A stretch of DNA of 64,000 bases. Origin: Pseudomonadota bacterium (GTDB lineage: Bacteria; Desulfobacterota; Syntrophobacteria; Syntrophobacterales; Syntrophobacteraceae). Shown here piece after piece: positions 41,492 through 50,922 of the stretch. The stretch covers positions 1 to 64,000 of the forward strand of contig JAEZHY010000053.1 of NCBI GenBank assembly GCA_023416335.1, written 5' to 3'. A model generated the notes under the pieces. It saw only the letters and a program-made list of their open reading frames with translations. It was not told the origin of the DNA and did no database searches. The translations under genes were made by a program, and so were the position numbers. Within the stretch, counting starts at the first letter, position 1; every line of letters starts with the position of its first letter.

Positions 41492-43255
41492 CTAGAACAG
41501 GCCGGTCACCTTTCCGGTTTTCACGTCCACGTCAATTCTGCGGAACGCCGGATCGGAAGAGGTTCCGGGCATGAGGCTGATGGTGCCTGCGCAGGGGCAC
41601 AGGAACTTTGCACCCGAGTAGATGAGCACGTCCCGGATCGGGAGGATCCAGCCTTTGGGGACTCCCTTGACCGCCGGATCGTGCGTGAGGCTCAGGTGGG
41701 TCTTGACCATCATGGTCGCATAGTCGTCATATTTGGGATCGGCTTCGAGCATCTTCGCCTTGGCTTCGGCTTCCGGGGTCCAGGAGACGCCGTCGGCGCC
41801 GTAGACTTCTTTGGCCACCAGCGCGACTCTGTCCCGGAGCTTCATTTCCAGGGGGTAGAGGAACTTGAAATCGTTCGGTTCGTTGCATGCTTCGATCACG
41901 GCGTCGGCGAATTCGAGCGCGCCTTCACCGCCCTTTGCCCAGTGCTCCGAAAGGGCACAACGGGCGCCGGCCGCTTCCGCATATTTCCGGACCATGGCCA
42001 CCTCATCCTTGGTGTCCGTATGGAACCTGTTGATGCAGACGACCGGGTTGATACCGGCTTTGCGGATCGTGTTGATGTGGTGAACCATATTCGGGATGCC
42101 GCGTTCGAGCAGCTGAAGGTTTTCCTTCGTGTAATCGTCAGGCAGCGGAAGACCGGCGACCACCTTCGGTCCGCCTCCGTGCATCTTGAGGGCGCGAATG
42201 GTTGTGGTCAGAACCGACACGTGCGGCTTGAGGCCGCTGTAGCGGCTCTTGACGTTCCAGAACTTCTCGAACCCGATGTCCGCGGCAAATCCGCTCTCGG
42301 TGACGTGGTAGTCGAAAAGTTTGAGCCCGACGCGGTCGGCTATGATCGAAGACTGTCCTACCGCAATGTTTGCAAAGGGGCCCGCGTGCACCATGCAGGG
42401 CTGATATTCGGCCGTGCACATGAGGGTCGGGTTGATCGTGTTTCTCATGAACGCGGTCATCGCGTTTCCGACTTCCAAGTCTCCCGTGGTTACGGGTTTT
42501 CCGCGCTTGTCGAATGCAACCGTAACCTCGTTGAGGCGTCTTTTGAGATCGGGCAAATCATTGATGATGGAAAGAATGGCCATGCATTCGGAACTTACCG
42601 CAATCCCGAACTTGGACTGCATCATGAAGCCGTCCTGCCTGCCTCCGATCCCGATGATGATGTTTCGAAGCGCCTGGGCGCAGAAATCCATGATCCAGCC
42701 CATCTCGACGCGCGTCGGGTCGACATCGAGCCGTCTCATTCGGGTGAGCCGCTGGAGTTGCTCGTCGTTGTAGTTTCTTTCGTGCTGCATGCGGGCGGTG
42801 AGTGCAACCATGGCCAGGTTGTGGGCGTTCATGATGTCGTTGATATCGCCCGTGAGACCCATCGAGAATTCGGTCATGGGGATCAGGAGCGAGTTCCCGC
42901 CGCCGGCCGCAGTTCCCTTGATGTTCATGGTCGGGCCGCCGGAGGGCTGCCGCAGCGCGCCGCCGACGTTCTTGCCCCTTTTCCCGAGCCCCTCGATCAA
43001 ACCGCAGGATGTGGTGCTCTTGCCTTCTCCCAGCGGAGTGGGCGTTATTGCCGTTACTTCGATGTACTTGCCGTCAGGCCGATTCTTGAGGCGCTCGATA
43101 ATTTTCATGAAGTCGAGCTTGCACAGACGACCCATGGGAAGAATTTCGTCCTTCTGAAGCCCGAGCTTCTCCTGGAATTCCCACGGGGTAGGCATGTTCT
43201 TTTCAGCTGCTTCGGAGATTTGCCAGTCTTTCATTTTTGTGGCATCGTACGGCAT
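41492..43255 (-). CDS. fhs: Formate-tetrahydrofolate ligase
   Basis: A 587-residue enzyme that makes 10-formyl-THF from formate, THF and ATP. The P-loop-like [12 protein letters not shown] lies at 71-82, followed by family blocks [54 protein letters not shown] and [11 protein letters not shown]. The start at 43255 has GGAGG seven bases upstream; a frame from 43309 lacks one. Slightly longer than typical bacterial Fhs (about 555-560). In acetogens and many sulfate reducers it feeds or drains the Wood-Ljungdahl pathway; it can also run in the ATP-forming direction. Confidence 0.97.
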   Translation of the reverse strand: MPYDATKMKDWQISEAAEKNMPTPWEFQEKLGLQKDEILPMGRLCKLDFMKIIERLKNRPDGKYIEVTAITPTPLGEGKSTTSCGLIEGLGKRGKNVGGALRQPSGGPTMNIKGTAAGGGNSLLIPMTEFSMGLTGDINDIMNAHNLAMVALTARMQHERNYNDEQLQRLTRMRRLDVDPTRVEMGWIMDFCAQALRNIIIGIGGRQDGFMMQSKFGIAVSSECMAILSIINDLPDLKRRLNEVTVAFDKRGKPVTTGDLEVGNAMTAFMRNTINPTLMCTAEYQPCMVHAGPFANIAVGQSSIIADRVGLKLFDYHVTESGFAADIGFEKFWNVKSRYSGLKPHVSVLTTTIRALKMHGGGPKVVAGLPLPDDYTKENLQLLERGIPNMVHHINTIRKAGINPVVCINRFHTDTKDEVAMVRKYAEAAGARCALSEHWAKGGEGALEFADAVIEACNEPNDFKFLYPLEMKLRDRVALVAKEVYGADGVSWTPEAEAKAKMLEADPKYDDYATMMVKTHLSLTHDPAVKGVPKGWILPIRDVLIYSGAKFLCPCAGTISLMPGTSSDPAFRRIDVDVKTGKVTGLF

Positions 43256-43909
43256 TCGTTTGCCTCCATTATTCGTGTTGTAACTCAGCCGGCACTCTAT
43301 CAATCCCAAAAAGGGTTTGATTCCAAATGCTTCTCACTGACCTCGTTAACTCTTGCCAAAGAGAAAAACAGTTGCCCGCATGACTATCTGGTCTGCATAT
43401 ATTAATGGTACGAGAAGCGTCGAGCCGGAGTGGAATTGAGCAAAATCCAAAACTGCAGCAACCAAAGCAAGGTCGCAAGGGAGATGGGAGCAAGACCGTG
43501 GGAGAAGCTTTGTACGGGTTAACCTAAAGTAACGAATTGCCTTTGTCAAGGATTTATCGGGCTTGCCCCGGTGTTGAGCGGCCCGACCGGAATAGAATGT
43601 AATGCACGTTTGAGACATCGGAAATGGGCTTCGAACCGATTCCCGGAATGAGTTCCCGCCGGTCGGAGGATAATAAAACCCGTCCTCTTGAAACTTCTTT
43701 TATTTCAGAGATATATTTCTTCTGCTATCATTTACGATTCTGCGACAATTCTAACATTTTGCCGCATTTTGGTGTACAATCTACAGGCCACCGGAATTAC
43801 TTAGTTATAATTAGAAAAAACATGCCGGCCTGCATTGCACGACCCGAGGGGGCTGAGTAGATTGGGGACCGGACCGGCAATTCATTATCGGGTAGCGGAG
43901 GAATCTGAT
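43256..43909. other. Gap between divergent fhs and nifU
   Basis: 654 bp without a supported gene; a frame at 43624-43860 lacks a ribosome site and family resemblance. It must hold the divergent promoters. A weak nifU candidate is CTAACA (43751-43756) with TACAAT (43775-43780), 18 bp apart. No riboswitch recognised. Confidence 0.4.
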
Positions 43910-44737
43910 ATGTGGGAATACACGGATAAAGTTAAAGAACATTTTCTCAATCCGCGTAATGTTGGGGAAATTGAAGATGCGGACGGTATCGCGGAAGTAG
44001 GGTCTATTGCCTGCGGGGATGCTCTGAAATTCACGTTCAAGCTCGGACCGGACGGAAAGATCGTAGACGCGAAGTTCAAAACATTCGGCTGTGCCAGTGC
44101 AATCGCTTCGGCTTCCGCCCTGACGGAAATGGTTAGAGGCATGACGGTCGAAGAGGCTGCCAATGTGACGAATCAGGATATAGCCAACTATCTCGGGGGT
44201 CTTCCCCAGGAGAAGATGCACTGTTCCGTTCTTGGGCGCGAGGCCCTGGAAAAAGCCATTTCTCATTACAAGGGCACTCCCGGCAAGGCCGCGGAGGAGA
44301 AGATCATCTGCGAGTGTTTTGGCGTGACCGAGAAGGAAATAGAACGGGCGGTCCGCGAAAATCGGCTCACCACCGTTGAAGAAGTGACGAACTATACGAA
44401 GGCCGGCGGCGGCTGCGGCAATTGCCATATGGCAATTCAGGAAATAATCGACAAGATCACGAATGAGATTCGGGACCTTCCCGGCAGGCCGAAGCTTTCG
44501 AATATCAAAAAGATAAAAATGATCGAAGAAACCCTTGAGCGCGAAATCAGGCCGGCCCTCAAGCACGACGGCGGAGACATCGAACTCGTCGATGTCGTCG
44601 GCAATCGCGTGCTCGTAGCGACCCGTGGCGCCTGTGCTTCCTGTCAGGCATCCAATCAGACGCTCAAGAACTTCGTTGAGGCCAAACTCCGCGAGTTGGT
44701 CTGGCCGGAACTGGTGGTAGAGGAGGTGTCCGCGTGA
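43910..44737 (+). CDS. nifU: NifU-type Fe-S cluster scaffold protein
   Basis: A 275-residue full-length NifU. The N-terminal IscU domain has C35, C61 and C105 as cluster ligands; the central BFD-like [2Fe-2S] domain has C134, C136, C169 and C172 (CECFG...GGCGNC); the C-terminal Nfu domain has C242 and C245 in ACASC. The start at 43910 follows GCGGAGGAATCTGAT; a longer frame from 43835 is rejected. It assembles [Fe-S] clusters with sulfur from the cysteine desulfurase whose gene overlaps by 4 bases. In anaerobes this NIF pair often serves general Fe-S assembly, and no nitrogenase genes are visible here. Confidence 0.97.
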   Translation: MWEYTDKVKEHFLNPRNVGEIEDADGIAEVGSIACGDALKFTFKLGPDGKIVDAKFKTFGCASAIASASALTEMVRGMTVEEAANVTNQDIANYLGGLPQEKMHCSVLGREALEKAISHYKGTPGKAAEEKIICECFGVTEKEIERAVRENRLTTVEEVTNYTKAGGGCGNCHMAIQEIIDKITNEIRDLPGRPKLSNIKKIKMIEETLEREIRPALKHDGGDIELVDVVGNRVLVATRGACASCQASNQTLKNFVEAKLRELVWPELVVEEVSA

Positions 44738-45915
44738 GAACGATATATCTGGACAACAACGCAACGACAAGAGTGGCCCCGGAAGTGCTGGAGGCCATGC
44801 TCCCCTACTTCAGCGACCTTTACGGAAACCCGTCGAGCATGCACTCCTTCGGCGGCCAGGTCGGCAAGGAAGTACGGCAGGCCCGTGAAAGAATGGCTGC
44901 TCTTCTTGGTGCTTCTCCCGAAGAGATTATTTTTACGAGCTGCGGGACTGAAAGCGACAACTCCGCCGTACGTTCGGCGCTCAACAGCTATCCGGAGAAG
45001 AAGCACATCGTTACGAGCCGGGTCGAGCATCCTGCGATCCGCGCTCTGGGCGCCCATCTTTCCACGCACGGCTATCGTGTAACGGAAATTCCGGTAGACG
45101 GGGAAGGGCGGCTCGACATGGAGCAGTACAGGAGGGCGCTTACTCCCGATACGGCAATCGTGACCCTGATGTGGGCAAATAACGAAACCGGCGTGATCTT
45201 TCCTGTGGAGAAAGCGGCGGAAATGGCCCGGGAACGCGGAATCCTCTTTCATACCGACGCGGTGCAGGCGGTGGGCAAGGTCCCGATCAACCTGCACAAT
45301 ACAGCCATCGATATGCTGTCGCTTTCCGGTCATAAGCTGCATGCCCCGAAGGGTATCGGCGTGCTGTATGTCCGCAAGGGAACGAAGTTTTCGCCCTACC
45401 TGATCGGCGGTCACCAGGAACGTGGACGCCGCGGCGGGACGGAAGCCACCACGAGCATAATCGGCATGGGAGTTGCGGCCGAACTGGCAGCCAACAAGAT
45501 GGAATACGAGAATACCATCGTAAAGGGCCTGCGCGACAAGCTGGAAAATGAAATACTCAGAACGGTGCCGAACACAAAGGTGAACGGGGACCGTCAAAGC
45601 CGCCTGCCGAACACGAGCAACGTCAGTTTCGAGTTCGTCGAAGGCGAGGGCATCCTCCTCATGATGGATGAATTCGGAATCTGCGCTTCTTCGGGTTCCG
45701 CCTGTACTTCGGGATCGCTCCAGCCGTCTCACGTCCTCCGCGCGATGGGGATTCCCTTTACCATGGCGCACGGCTCGATCAGGTTCAGCCTGAGCATTTA
45801 CAATACCGAGGATGAGATCGATGTCGTCCTCGAAAAACTTCCTCCCATTATAGAAACGCTCAGGGGCATGTCCCCTTACTGGAAAGTGGGATCGAAAGCC
45901 TGCGAAAGTGCTTAA
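44734..45915 (+). CDS. nifS: Cysteine desulfurase NifS
   Basis: A 393-residue PLP enzyme that releases sulfur from cysteine as enzyme-bound persulfide. PLP lysine K201 in LSLSGHKLHAPKG; catalytic cysteine C324 in SSGSACTSGS on the long mobile loop of group I desulfurases. Starts with GTG at 44734, overlapping nifU by 4 bases, so translation is coupled. With cysE next downstream the module makes cysteine precursor, extracts sulfur and builds clusters. Confidence 0.97.
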   Translation: MRTIYLDNNATTRVAPEVLEAMLPYFSDLYGNPSSMHSFGGQVGKEVRQARERMAALLGASPEEIIFTSCGTESDNSAVRSALNSYPEKKHIVTSRVEHPAIRALGAHLSTHGYRVTEIPVDGEGRLDMEQYRRALTPDTAIVTLMWANNETGVIFPVEKAAEMARERGILFHTDAVQAVGKVPINLHNTAIDMLSLSGHKLHAPKGIGVLYVRKGTKFSPYLIGGHQERGRRGGTEATTSIIGMGVAAELAANKMEYENTIVKGLRDKLENEILRTVPNTKVNGDRQSRLPNTSNVSFEFVEGEGILLMMDEFGICASSGSACTSGSLQPSHVLRAMGIPFTMAHGSIRFSLSIYNTEDEIDVVLEKLPPIIETLRGMSPYWKVGSKACESA

Positions 45916-45937
45916 TATTTAATTAAAAAGACAGCTC

Positions 45938-45974
45938 GAACCGGGCCGGACGCTTTTAAGCCCCGGCTCTTTCA
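45938..45974 (+). terminator. Probable terminator after nifS
   Basis: GAACCGGGC (45939 on) pairs imperfectly with GCCCCGGCTC, followed by TTTCATTTT. One mismatch and a bulge lower confidence. If real it separates nifUS from cysE. Confidence 0.45.
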
Positions 45975-46025
45975 TTTTGAGGGAACACAAACGGGGGGCG
46001 GCCTCCCCCCCGAAGGAAACCAAAA

Positions 46026-47009
46026 ATGAGTAATCAGTCAGTGGTCCTAGATCAATGCAAAACGGCCGTTCAAACGGAACGACATTTCCGGGAGGAAATT
46101 CCTGGAATCGTCGACAGGCTGGTCAATTCCTGCGCGAACGGCGCCTGCTTCGACCACGTCGGACCGGAACCCATCCCGTCCCGGGAAGCCGTAATCGATA
46201 TTGTGAACCGTGCGAACAGGCTGCTCTATCCGGGTTATTTCATACGAAACCGGCTGGAGAAATTCAACCTGGCATATTACTTCGGACAGGAAGCCACGGC
46301 CCTTTTCGAACTGCTCTCCGAACAGATAACCCTTGCCATGCGGCACGACTGTATACGGCATGAACTTCCCTGTATCCAGTGCGAAGAATGGGGGCAGGAG
46401 GCTGCGATCAATTTTCTGCAGGATTTGCCGAACCTGCGAATGATGCTTGCCGGCGATGTCAGGGCCGCCTACCAGGGTGACCCGGCTGCCAAAAGCTACG
46501 ACGAGATCATTTTCAGCTACCCCGGTTTGCTTGCGATTACGGCTTACCGCATCGCCCACCAGTTGTGGGAACAGAATATCCCGTTTGTTCCGCGCATCAT
46601 AACGGAGTATGCCCACAGTGTTACGGGTATCGACATCCACCCCGGCGCGCACATCGGAGAGAGCTTTTTTATCGACCACGGAACCGGTGTGGTGATAGGC
46701 GAGACCACCGAGATCGGAGCCCGTGTTCGGCTGTACCAGGGCGTGACGCTCGGGGCCCTGTCGCTTCCGCGCGACGCGGTCGACCAGTTGCGGGAAAAGA
46801 AACGTCATCCGACCATAGAAGACGACGTGATCATCTATTCGGGGGCAACCATCCTGGGCGGAGAGACCCGGATCGGCGCCCGTTCGGTTATCGGTGGTAA
46901 TGTCTGGCTCACCGAATCCGTTCCTCCGGATACCCGCGTCATCATCAAAGCCCCCGAGCTGGTCTATTCCGGCCACATCGAAAGAGGCGAGAAGGTGACG
47001 GAGGCATAG
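46026..47009 (+). CDS. cysE: Serine O-acetyltransferase
   Basis: A 327-residue enzyme making O-acetylserine for cysteine synthesis. An N-terminal helical domain (about 1-190) is longer than in the 270-residue enterobacterial CysE and resembles the EpsC-type long form. The left-handed beta-helix carries the hallmark DIHPGAHIGESFFIDHGTG (catalytic His region), VVIGETTEIG and a closing GGNVWLTESVPPDT. Site GAAGGAAACCAAAA before the start. Downstream of nifUS in the same direction, fitting cysteine supply for Fe-S assembly. Confidence 0.95.
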   Translation: MSNQSVVLDQCKTAVQTERHFREEIPGIVDRLVNSCANGACFDHVGPEPIPSREAVIDIVNRANRLLYPGYFIRNRLEKFNLAYYFGQEATALFELLSEQITLAMRHDCIRHELPCIQCEEWGQEAAINFLQDLPNLRMMLAGDVRAAYQGDPAAKSYDEIIFSYPGLLAITAYRIAHQLWEQNIPFVPRIITEYAHSVTGIDIHPGAHIGESFFIDHGTGVVIGETTEIGARVRLYQGVTLGALSLPRDAVDQLREKKRHPTIEDDVIIYSGATILGGETRIGARSVIGGNVWLTESVPPDTRVIIKAPELVYSGHIERGEKVTEA

Positions 47010-47085
47010 AACCGTTTTCGAACCCATTGCTCCCGACCAATTAATTTAATTTCGAGACCGGGCAGGGTGGGGGGAGCGTAGCGCG

Positions 47086-47272
47086 GTGGTTTTACCGTCA
47101 ATGTTGTTGCTTTAAGGAAATACGCCGCTGGTTCCCAAGGCCCGCCTTGGGAACCCCGCCCCGGCAGGCCGGATAGCATCCGGTACGTGTTGTCCAAAAT
47201 ACCTGGCCTACCGGGACGGGGTCATTAAAGCAACGGCATTGGGCTTAATCGCGCCCACCGTCCGGCCTTGTG
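47086..47272 (-). repeat. Composite repeat family D, reverse copy
   Basis: Same modules as 63130-63330 in reverse: TTGTTGCTTTAAGGAAATAC, the stem CTGGTTCCCAAGG with CCTTGGGAACC, CCCCGCCCCGGCAGGCC and a closing GCGCCCACCGTCCGG. Fills the gap between cysE and rluD. Confidence 0.65.
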
Positions 47273-47295
47273 AGCGATTCGAACACCCAAAAACA

Positions 47296-48276
47296 ATGAC
47301 CGAATTCAAATTCGAGCACTCCTTCGCAGTTTCCAGCGAGCAGCAGGGCCAGAGGCTCGATCTCTTCCTGAGCAGGGTCATTCCCGACCTTTCCCGCAGT
47401 CACTTCAAGAATTTGATCAAAGAAGAGATGGTACTCGTGAACGGGGCCGTCGCAAAGCCGAGCTACGAGGTCCGGTACGGAGACGTAGTCCTGGCCAGGC
47501 TCCCCGAACCGGACGCCGAAACCGAACTCAAGCCCGAGCAGATGCACCTGGACCTGCTCTTCGAGGATGACGACCTTCTCATCGTAAACAAGCCCCCCGG
47601 CCTCGTGGTGCACCCGGGGGCCGGACATTCCGAAGGGACGCTGGTCCACGGACTGCTCGCCCATTCGCCCCGCCTCGCCATCCAGGGATCCCCTTTGAGG
47701 CCCGGAATCGTGCACCGCCTGGATAAGGACACTTCCGGCGCCCTGGTGATCGCGAAAAGCGAACGCGCATACCTGGACCTGATAAAGCAGTTCAAGGTAC
47801 ACGGCGTAAAGAAGGAATACCTTGCGCTGGTGTACGGTGTCCCCGCGAAACATGAGGGCGAGATCAGGACCCTTCTGGGAAGGCATCCCACCGAACGTAA
47901 AAAAATAGCCGTGCTGCAGGGGAAGGGGCGCGAGGCCGTTTCACACTGGTGTGTCCGGAAAAGCTGGGGGGAAGTTTCTCTCCTTGAAGTTGCGATTGAA
48001 ACGGGCAGAACGCATCAGATTCGTGTGCACATGAGCCACATAAACCTTCCCGTCGTCGGTGACGAGACGTACGGCGGCGGAAAGAGGCGCGCGAGAAACA
48101 TCAAATCGGGTCCCATTCGCGACCTGCTTCTGGGAGCCGACCGCCAGATGCTCCACGCAAAACACCTGCAGTTCAACCACCCCGCAACCGGTGAAGTCAT
48201 CTCGGCAACCGCCCCCCTGCCGGAAGATTTCAGGAAAATCGTGGAAGGGTTGGATTCGCTGCAGGCGGGGTGTTGA
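47296..48276 (+). CDS. rluD: RluD-type 23S rRNA pseudouridine synthase
   Basis: A 326-residue RluA-family enzyme. An N-terminal S4 RNA-binding domain (QGQRLDLFLSRVIPDLSRSH) precedes the catalytic domain with the motif HRLDKDTSGALV, catalytic D143, and LEVAIETGRTHQIRVHM. Presence of the S4 domain and length favour RluD (E. coli positions 1911/1915/1917) over RluA or RluC, but the exact uridines are not determined. The start at 47296 (MTEFKF) is preferred over a frame from 47239 that begins inside a repeat. Confidence 0.92.
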   Translation: MTEFKFEHSFAVSSEQQGQRLDLFLSRVIPDLSRSHFKNLIKEEMVLVNGAVAKPSYEVRYGDVVLARLPEPDAETELKPEQMHLDLLFEDDDLLIVNKPPGLVVHPGAGHSEGTLVHGLLAHSPRLAIQGSPLRPGIVHRLDKDTSGALVIAKSERAYLDLIKQFKVHGVKKEYLALVYGVPAKHEGEIRTLLGRHPTERKKIAVLQGKGREAVSHWCVRKSWGEVSLLEVAIETGRTHQIRVHMSHINLPVVGDETYGGGKRRARNIKSGPIRDLLLGADRQMLHAKHLQFNHPATGEVISATAPLPEDFRKIVEGLDSLQAGC

Positions 48277-48320
48277 TCCAGGCTTCAGAGCAAGTGCCGT
48301 GAGTGCGGTCGGTGAGCCGG

Positions 48321-48494
48321 GTAGGGTGGGCACAAGCACTATCGTGCCCACCATCCTCCCCTCGGAGTAGGCCCCATCGGAATTGCCGGGCAGTGGGCAC
48401 CCCAAAAACAGGGTGCCCACCCTACGCCGCTCACCATTCCCAGCCTCAGGGCGCATATCTTCTCAGTTCACTGCTCACCGTTCACTGTTCACCC
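48321..48494. repeat. Repeat family D stems and 7-bp tandem motifs
   Basis: GTAGGGTGGGCAC at 48321 with GTGCCCACC at about 48344, and a second GTGGGCACC/GGTGCCCAC stem at 48393-48425. 48465-48494 contains tandem heptamers of the type TCACTGT/TCACCGT, which reappear near 16962 and 62458 and, inverted, near 20480. Confidence 0.55.
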
Positions 48495-49673
48495 GATAAC
48501 CAAGAATCCCTCCGGTGCCAGGCTGGTTGCGAGCATGACAGTATTGATGTCGAGATGTTCCGTGAACGTCTGTGACTTCATGTTCGCGGGCTGAAGCCAG
48601 AAGTGCTCGATCCTCCCTGCCAGGGGAAGATGCCGCAGAAGATCATGGACCTGCTTTCTAACCGCTTCGCTGTCGAAAATGCCGGGTTTCCCGTCAATCA
48701 GGTCCCGGAGCCGTTCGAGGGCGTGCAGCCCGATGGACAACCCCAGTTCGCGAAAAGCGAGCCGGTAATTCGCGGGCGCTGTAAGCAGTCCGGACATCTC
48801 GAATTCCCGCAGCCCGGTTCGGCATGCCTGGAGCAGGTCCGTCAGAAGTCCCGTTTGCTGAAAACCTCCCAGGGCGGTTATCTGTGCAGCCCGGAAAGCA
48901 TCCGATAGAAGGCCGCCGATGCCGAGAGGGTCCTCGGTAGTCCAGTCTTTCCCCAGGCACATGGCTGCGAGGCCGTTGATTTCCTCGCCCAGGCCCGGAG
49001 AGTCTTCCGCGCCTGCGGTCATGCCCGCCTGCAGCTCGCGGCAGGTGAGCAGCCCGTCAAGCGGATCGTGGTGTCCCATGGACGGGACAAGAGGGTATGA
49101 AAGATCGATGCTCATCTTCCAGTACATGCGTATGAGACCGGGAGGCAAGCGGTAGGTGAACGCCCTGTAAGCCGCTTTCGCCAGTTCGACGGCACACCGC
49201 CTGTACGTCAAATCCCCCGTTTCCGAGCCGGCCTGGTTGAGGGCGTGCATCCACTTTGTAAGGTAGTGATAGTACTGCCCGTCGCGGTCCCACTCGAGTC
49301 GCGCGTCATACGGATCGTCGGGGCCGCGCTCCCTCAGTTCCTTTCCGATCCTCAACCCGCCGATTGTCGGGTGCTTTTCCCCTTCGTGCTCGTCGAGGCC
49401 GCTGATCCAGCCTTTTCGCCCATCGTCGCCGCGGTGACGTCCAAGCACGTGATGGACCCGATCGACAAGGAGCAGGGCCAGGTCCCTGTATTTTTCGTCA
49501 CGCGTTTGCCGATAAAGCGCCAGGAAATTGCAGACGGCGAAAGCATCCGTCCAGAGATAGCGCCGCTGGGGATCGCCTGGGTTCAGGAGTCCGGTCCGGC
49601 GGGCGAATTCATTCATTAGTTCCTGTGCTGACGGAAAATTGGGGTTATCCAAATCGGAGCGCCTTTCCTTCAT
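48489..49673 (-). CDS. Predicted alpha-helical barrel protein of unknown function
   Basis: A 394-residue soluble protein without signal peptide. It is made of alternating amphipathic helices with Trp/Tyr/His-rich loops (LWTDAFAVCNFLALYRQT, WDRDGQYYHYLTKWMHAL, VPSMGHHDPLDGLLTC), a pattern typical of six-hairpin (alpha/alpha)6 barrels found in glycoside hydrolases and sugar epimerases. Start supported only by its N-terminus and lack of an upstream alternative. No catalytic acid pair can be named with confidence. It stands alone between repeats. Confidence 0.75.
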   Translation of the reverse strand: MKERRSDLDNPNFPSAQELMNEFARRTGLLNPGDPQRRYLWTDAFAVCNFLALYRQTRDEKYRDLALLLVDRVHHVLGRHRGDDGRKGWISGLDEHEGEKHPTIGGLRIGKELRERGPDDPYDARLEWDRDGQYYHYLTKWMHALNQAGSETGDLTYRRCAVELAKAAYRAFTYRLPPGLIRMYWKMSIDLSYPLVPSMGHHDPLDGLLTCRELQAGMTAGAEDSPGLGEEINGLAAMCLGKDWTTEDPLGIGGLLSDAFRAAQITALGGFQQTGLLTDLLQACRTGLREFEMSGLLTAPANYRLAFRELGLSIGLHALERLRDLIDGKPGIFDSEAVRKQVHDLLRHLPLAGRIEHFWLQPANMKSQTFTEHLDINTVMLATSLAPEGFLVIG

Positions 49674-49887
49674 GATTTGTTGTTCCCAAATATAAGGAGT
49701 TTCTGTCTGGAACAGGAGGCTTGTCCCCTGCCGTCATTCCGGCGGCTCTCGGAATCCCGGCAAAATGACGAATAGTCGAGAGCCCTGTAGGCGGTTAGGC
49801 ACGCTCTGTATCCTCCCGAATCCGACCCCTCGTTGCCGTGCATGCGCCAATCCGCTCGGAGAGCTGATCTTCACGGTTCTGATGCGC

Positions 49888-49903
49888 TGGTACGCCGTTT
49901 GCT
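49888..49903 (+). promoter_or_regulatory. Sigma-54 promoter of the Pro/Val-rich secreted protein gene
   Basis: TGGTACGCCGTTTGCT fits TGGYACG-N4-TTGCW, with GG at 49889-49890 and GC at 49901-49902, 10 bases apart. Predicted start about 49914, leader of about 50 nt including an AAGGAGGTGAG ribosome site. Confidence 0.6.
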
Positions 49904-49964
49904 TATTACGGTTGTCGGGGAATTTTTTCGTTATCGGTAAATCTGAAAAAGGAGGTGAGTCTAA

Positions 49965-50444
49965 ATGATGGCAGTCTTGAAAAAAAGCATTGGAGCGGAA
50001 ACCCGGAGGAGTTTGCACTTGTGTGTCCTCGTGCTGTTCATCGCAATGGGGGCTGTGGCAGGCCTGACGTCGGATGCCTTTGCCGGAGGTGTTTACCTGG
50101 GCTTTGGAGTCGATGTCCCGTTGGGCTATACGCCTCCTCCTCCTCCCGTTGTGGAATACCGGCCTCCGGTGGTAGTTGAACGGACGCCGGTACCGCCGGT
50201 AGTGGTAGAGCGCGTTGCGCCACCCGCGGTAGTAGTCGAGCGGACGGCGCCTCCGCCGGTGATGGTGAGACGGGTGGATCCGCCTCCGGCGGTTGTCTAT
50301 GACGCGCCGGTAGTGGTCGAAAAGCGGACTACAACGTATTATTATCCCGCATCATCTTACCAGTACCGTTCCTATCACGAACAAACGGAACGGGAAACTT
50401 ACAGGGAGAGATCTCATACATGGACAAGCGATGACGCATCCTGA
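49965..50444 (+). CDS. Secreted Pro/Val-rich repeat protein
   Basis: A 159-residue protein with signal peptide about 1-40 (ends SDAFA before GGVYLGFGVDVPLGY). The middle, about 55-120, is a run of short PPVVVER-type repeats (PPVVVERTPVPPVVVER and variants); the end is Tyr/Arg/Glu-rich. A near-perfect ribosome site AAGGAGGTGAGTCTA stands before 49965. Such Pro-rich proteins sit in the periplasm or on the surface. The leading GGVYLGFGV resembles the start of many small exported Desulfobacterota proteins. Function unknown; sigma-54 control suggests induction under a specific condition. Confidence 0.78.
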   Translation: MMAVLKKSIGAETRRSLHLCVLVLFIAMGAVAGLTSDAFAGGVYLGFGVDVPLGYTPPPPPVVEYRPPVVVERTPVPPVVVERVAPPAVVVERTAPPPVMVRRVDPPPAVVYDAPVVVEKRTTTYYYPASSYQYRSYHEQTERETYRERSHTWTSDDAS

Positions 50445-50702
50445 TGAGACATGGTAAGAAAACGATCCGGCCGGGTTCCCGGGCGCGAGCCGGGGAACCC
50501 GAGAAGGGTGGGAGAGCTCAATCCGGACAAGGCGCGACGACCGACCTTTCTTAGAGGTGAAAATAGCGTGGTTTGCCCCAACGCAACGGGCGTCGCTCAC
50601 CGCTCTCCCCACCTGGCAGTTCTATCCGGAAGGTAAGTATGTTGGGGCGCGGTCTCCCGACCGTGCCCCGGCGCAATGCCGAAGGCGTGTCTCAATCGAA
50701 AA

Positions 50703-50881
50703 AGCCGGATGGGTGGGAGCGAAGCGGGAACCCATCGTTTTTTTGGTTCTTTCCCCTCTCAGCCGCCGGGAAGCTCAGGGACCGTCGAATACGACTTCTC
50801 TGTTTCCAGGCACCGACTTTGCCTCTCCGACCAATCATTTCCGAGCGTTCCGAAAAACGATGGGTTGTCACCCATCCTACG
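50703..50881 (-). mobile_element. MITE-like element, copy 4 (family A), shortened
   Basis: 179 bp, reverse orientation. The right end CACCCATCCTACG (50869-50881) is perfect; the left end is worn to GCCGGATGGGTG. About 22 bp in the middle, relative to other copies, are missing. It fills part of the 478-bp gap 50445-50922, which has no supported gene. Confidence 0.6.
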
Positions 50882-50922
50882 TCCATTGAAGGTAAGCAGG
50901 TCTCCCGACTGTGCCCCGCAGA

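Noticed and set aside
41393..43405. Plus-strand frame of 670 residues opposite fhs
   Set aside because: Long antisense frame over a fully recognisable fhs gene; no domain can be found in it.
43625..43665. Minus-strand GGTTCGAAGCCC as a tRNA end
   Set aside because: The T-stem does not pair over five bases and no cloverleaf can be drawn.
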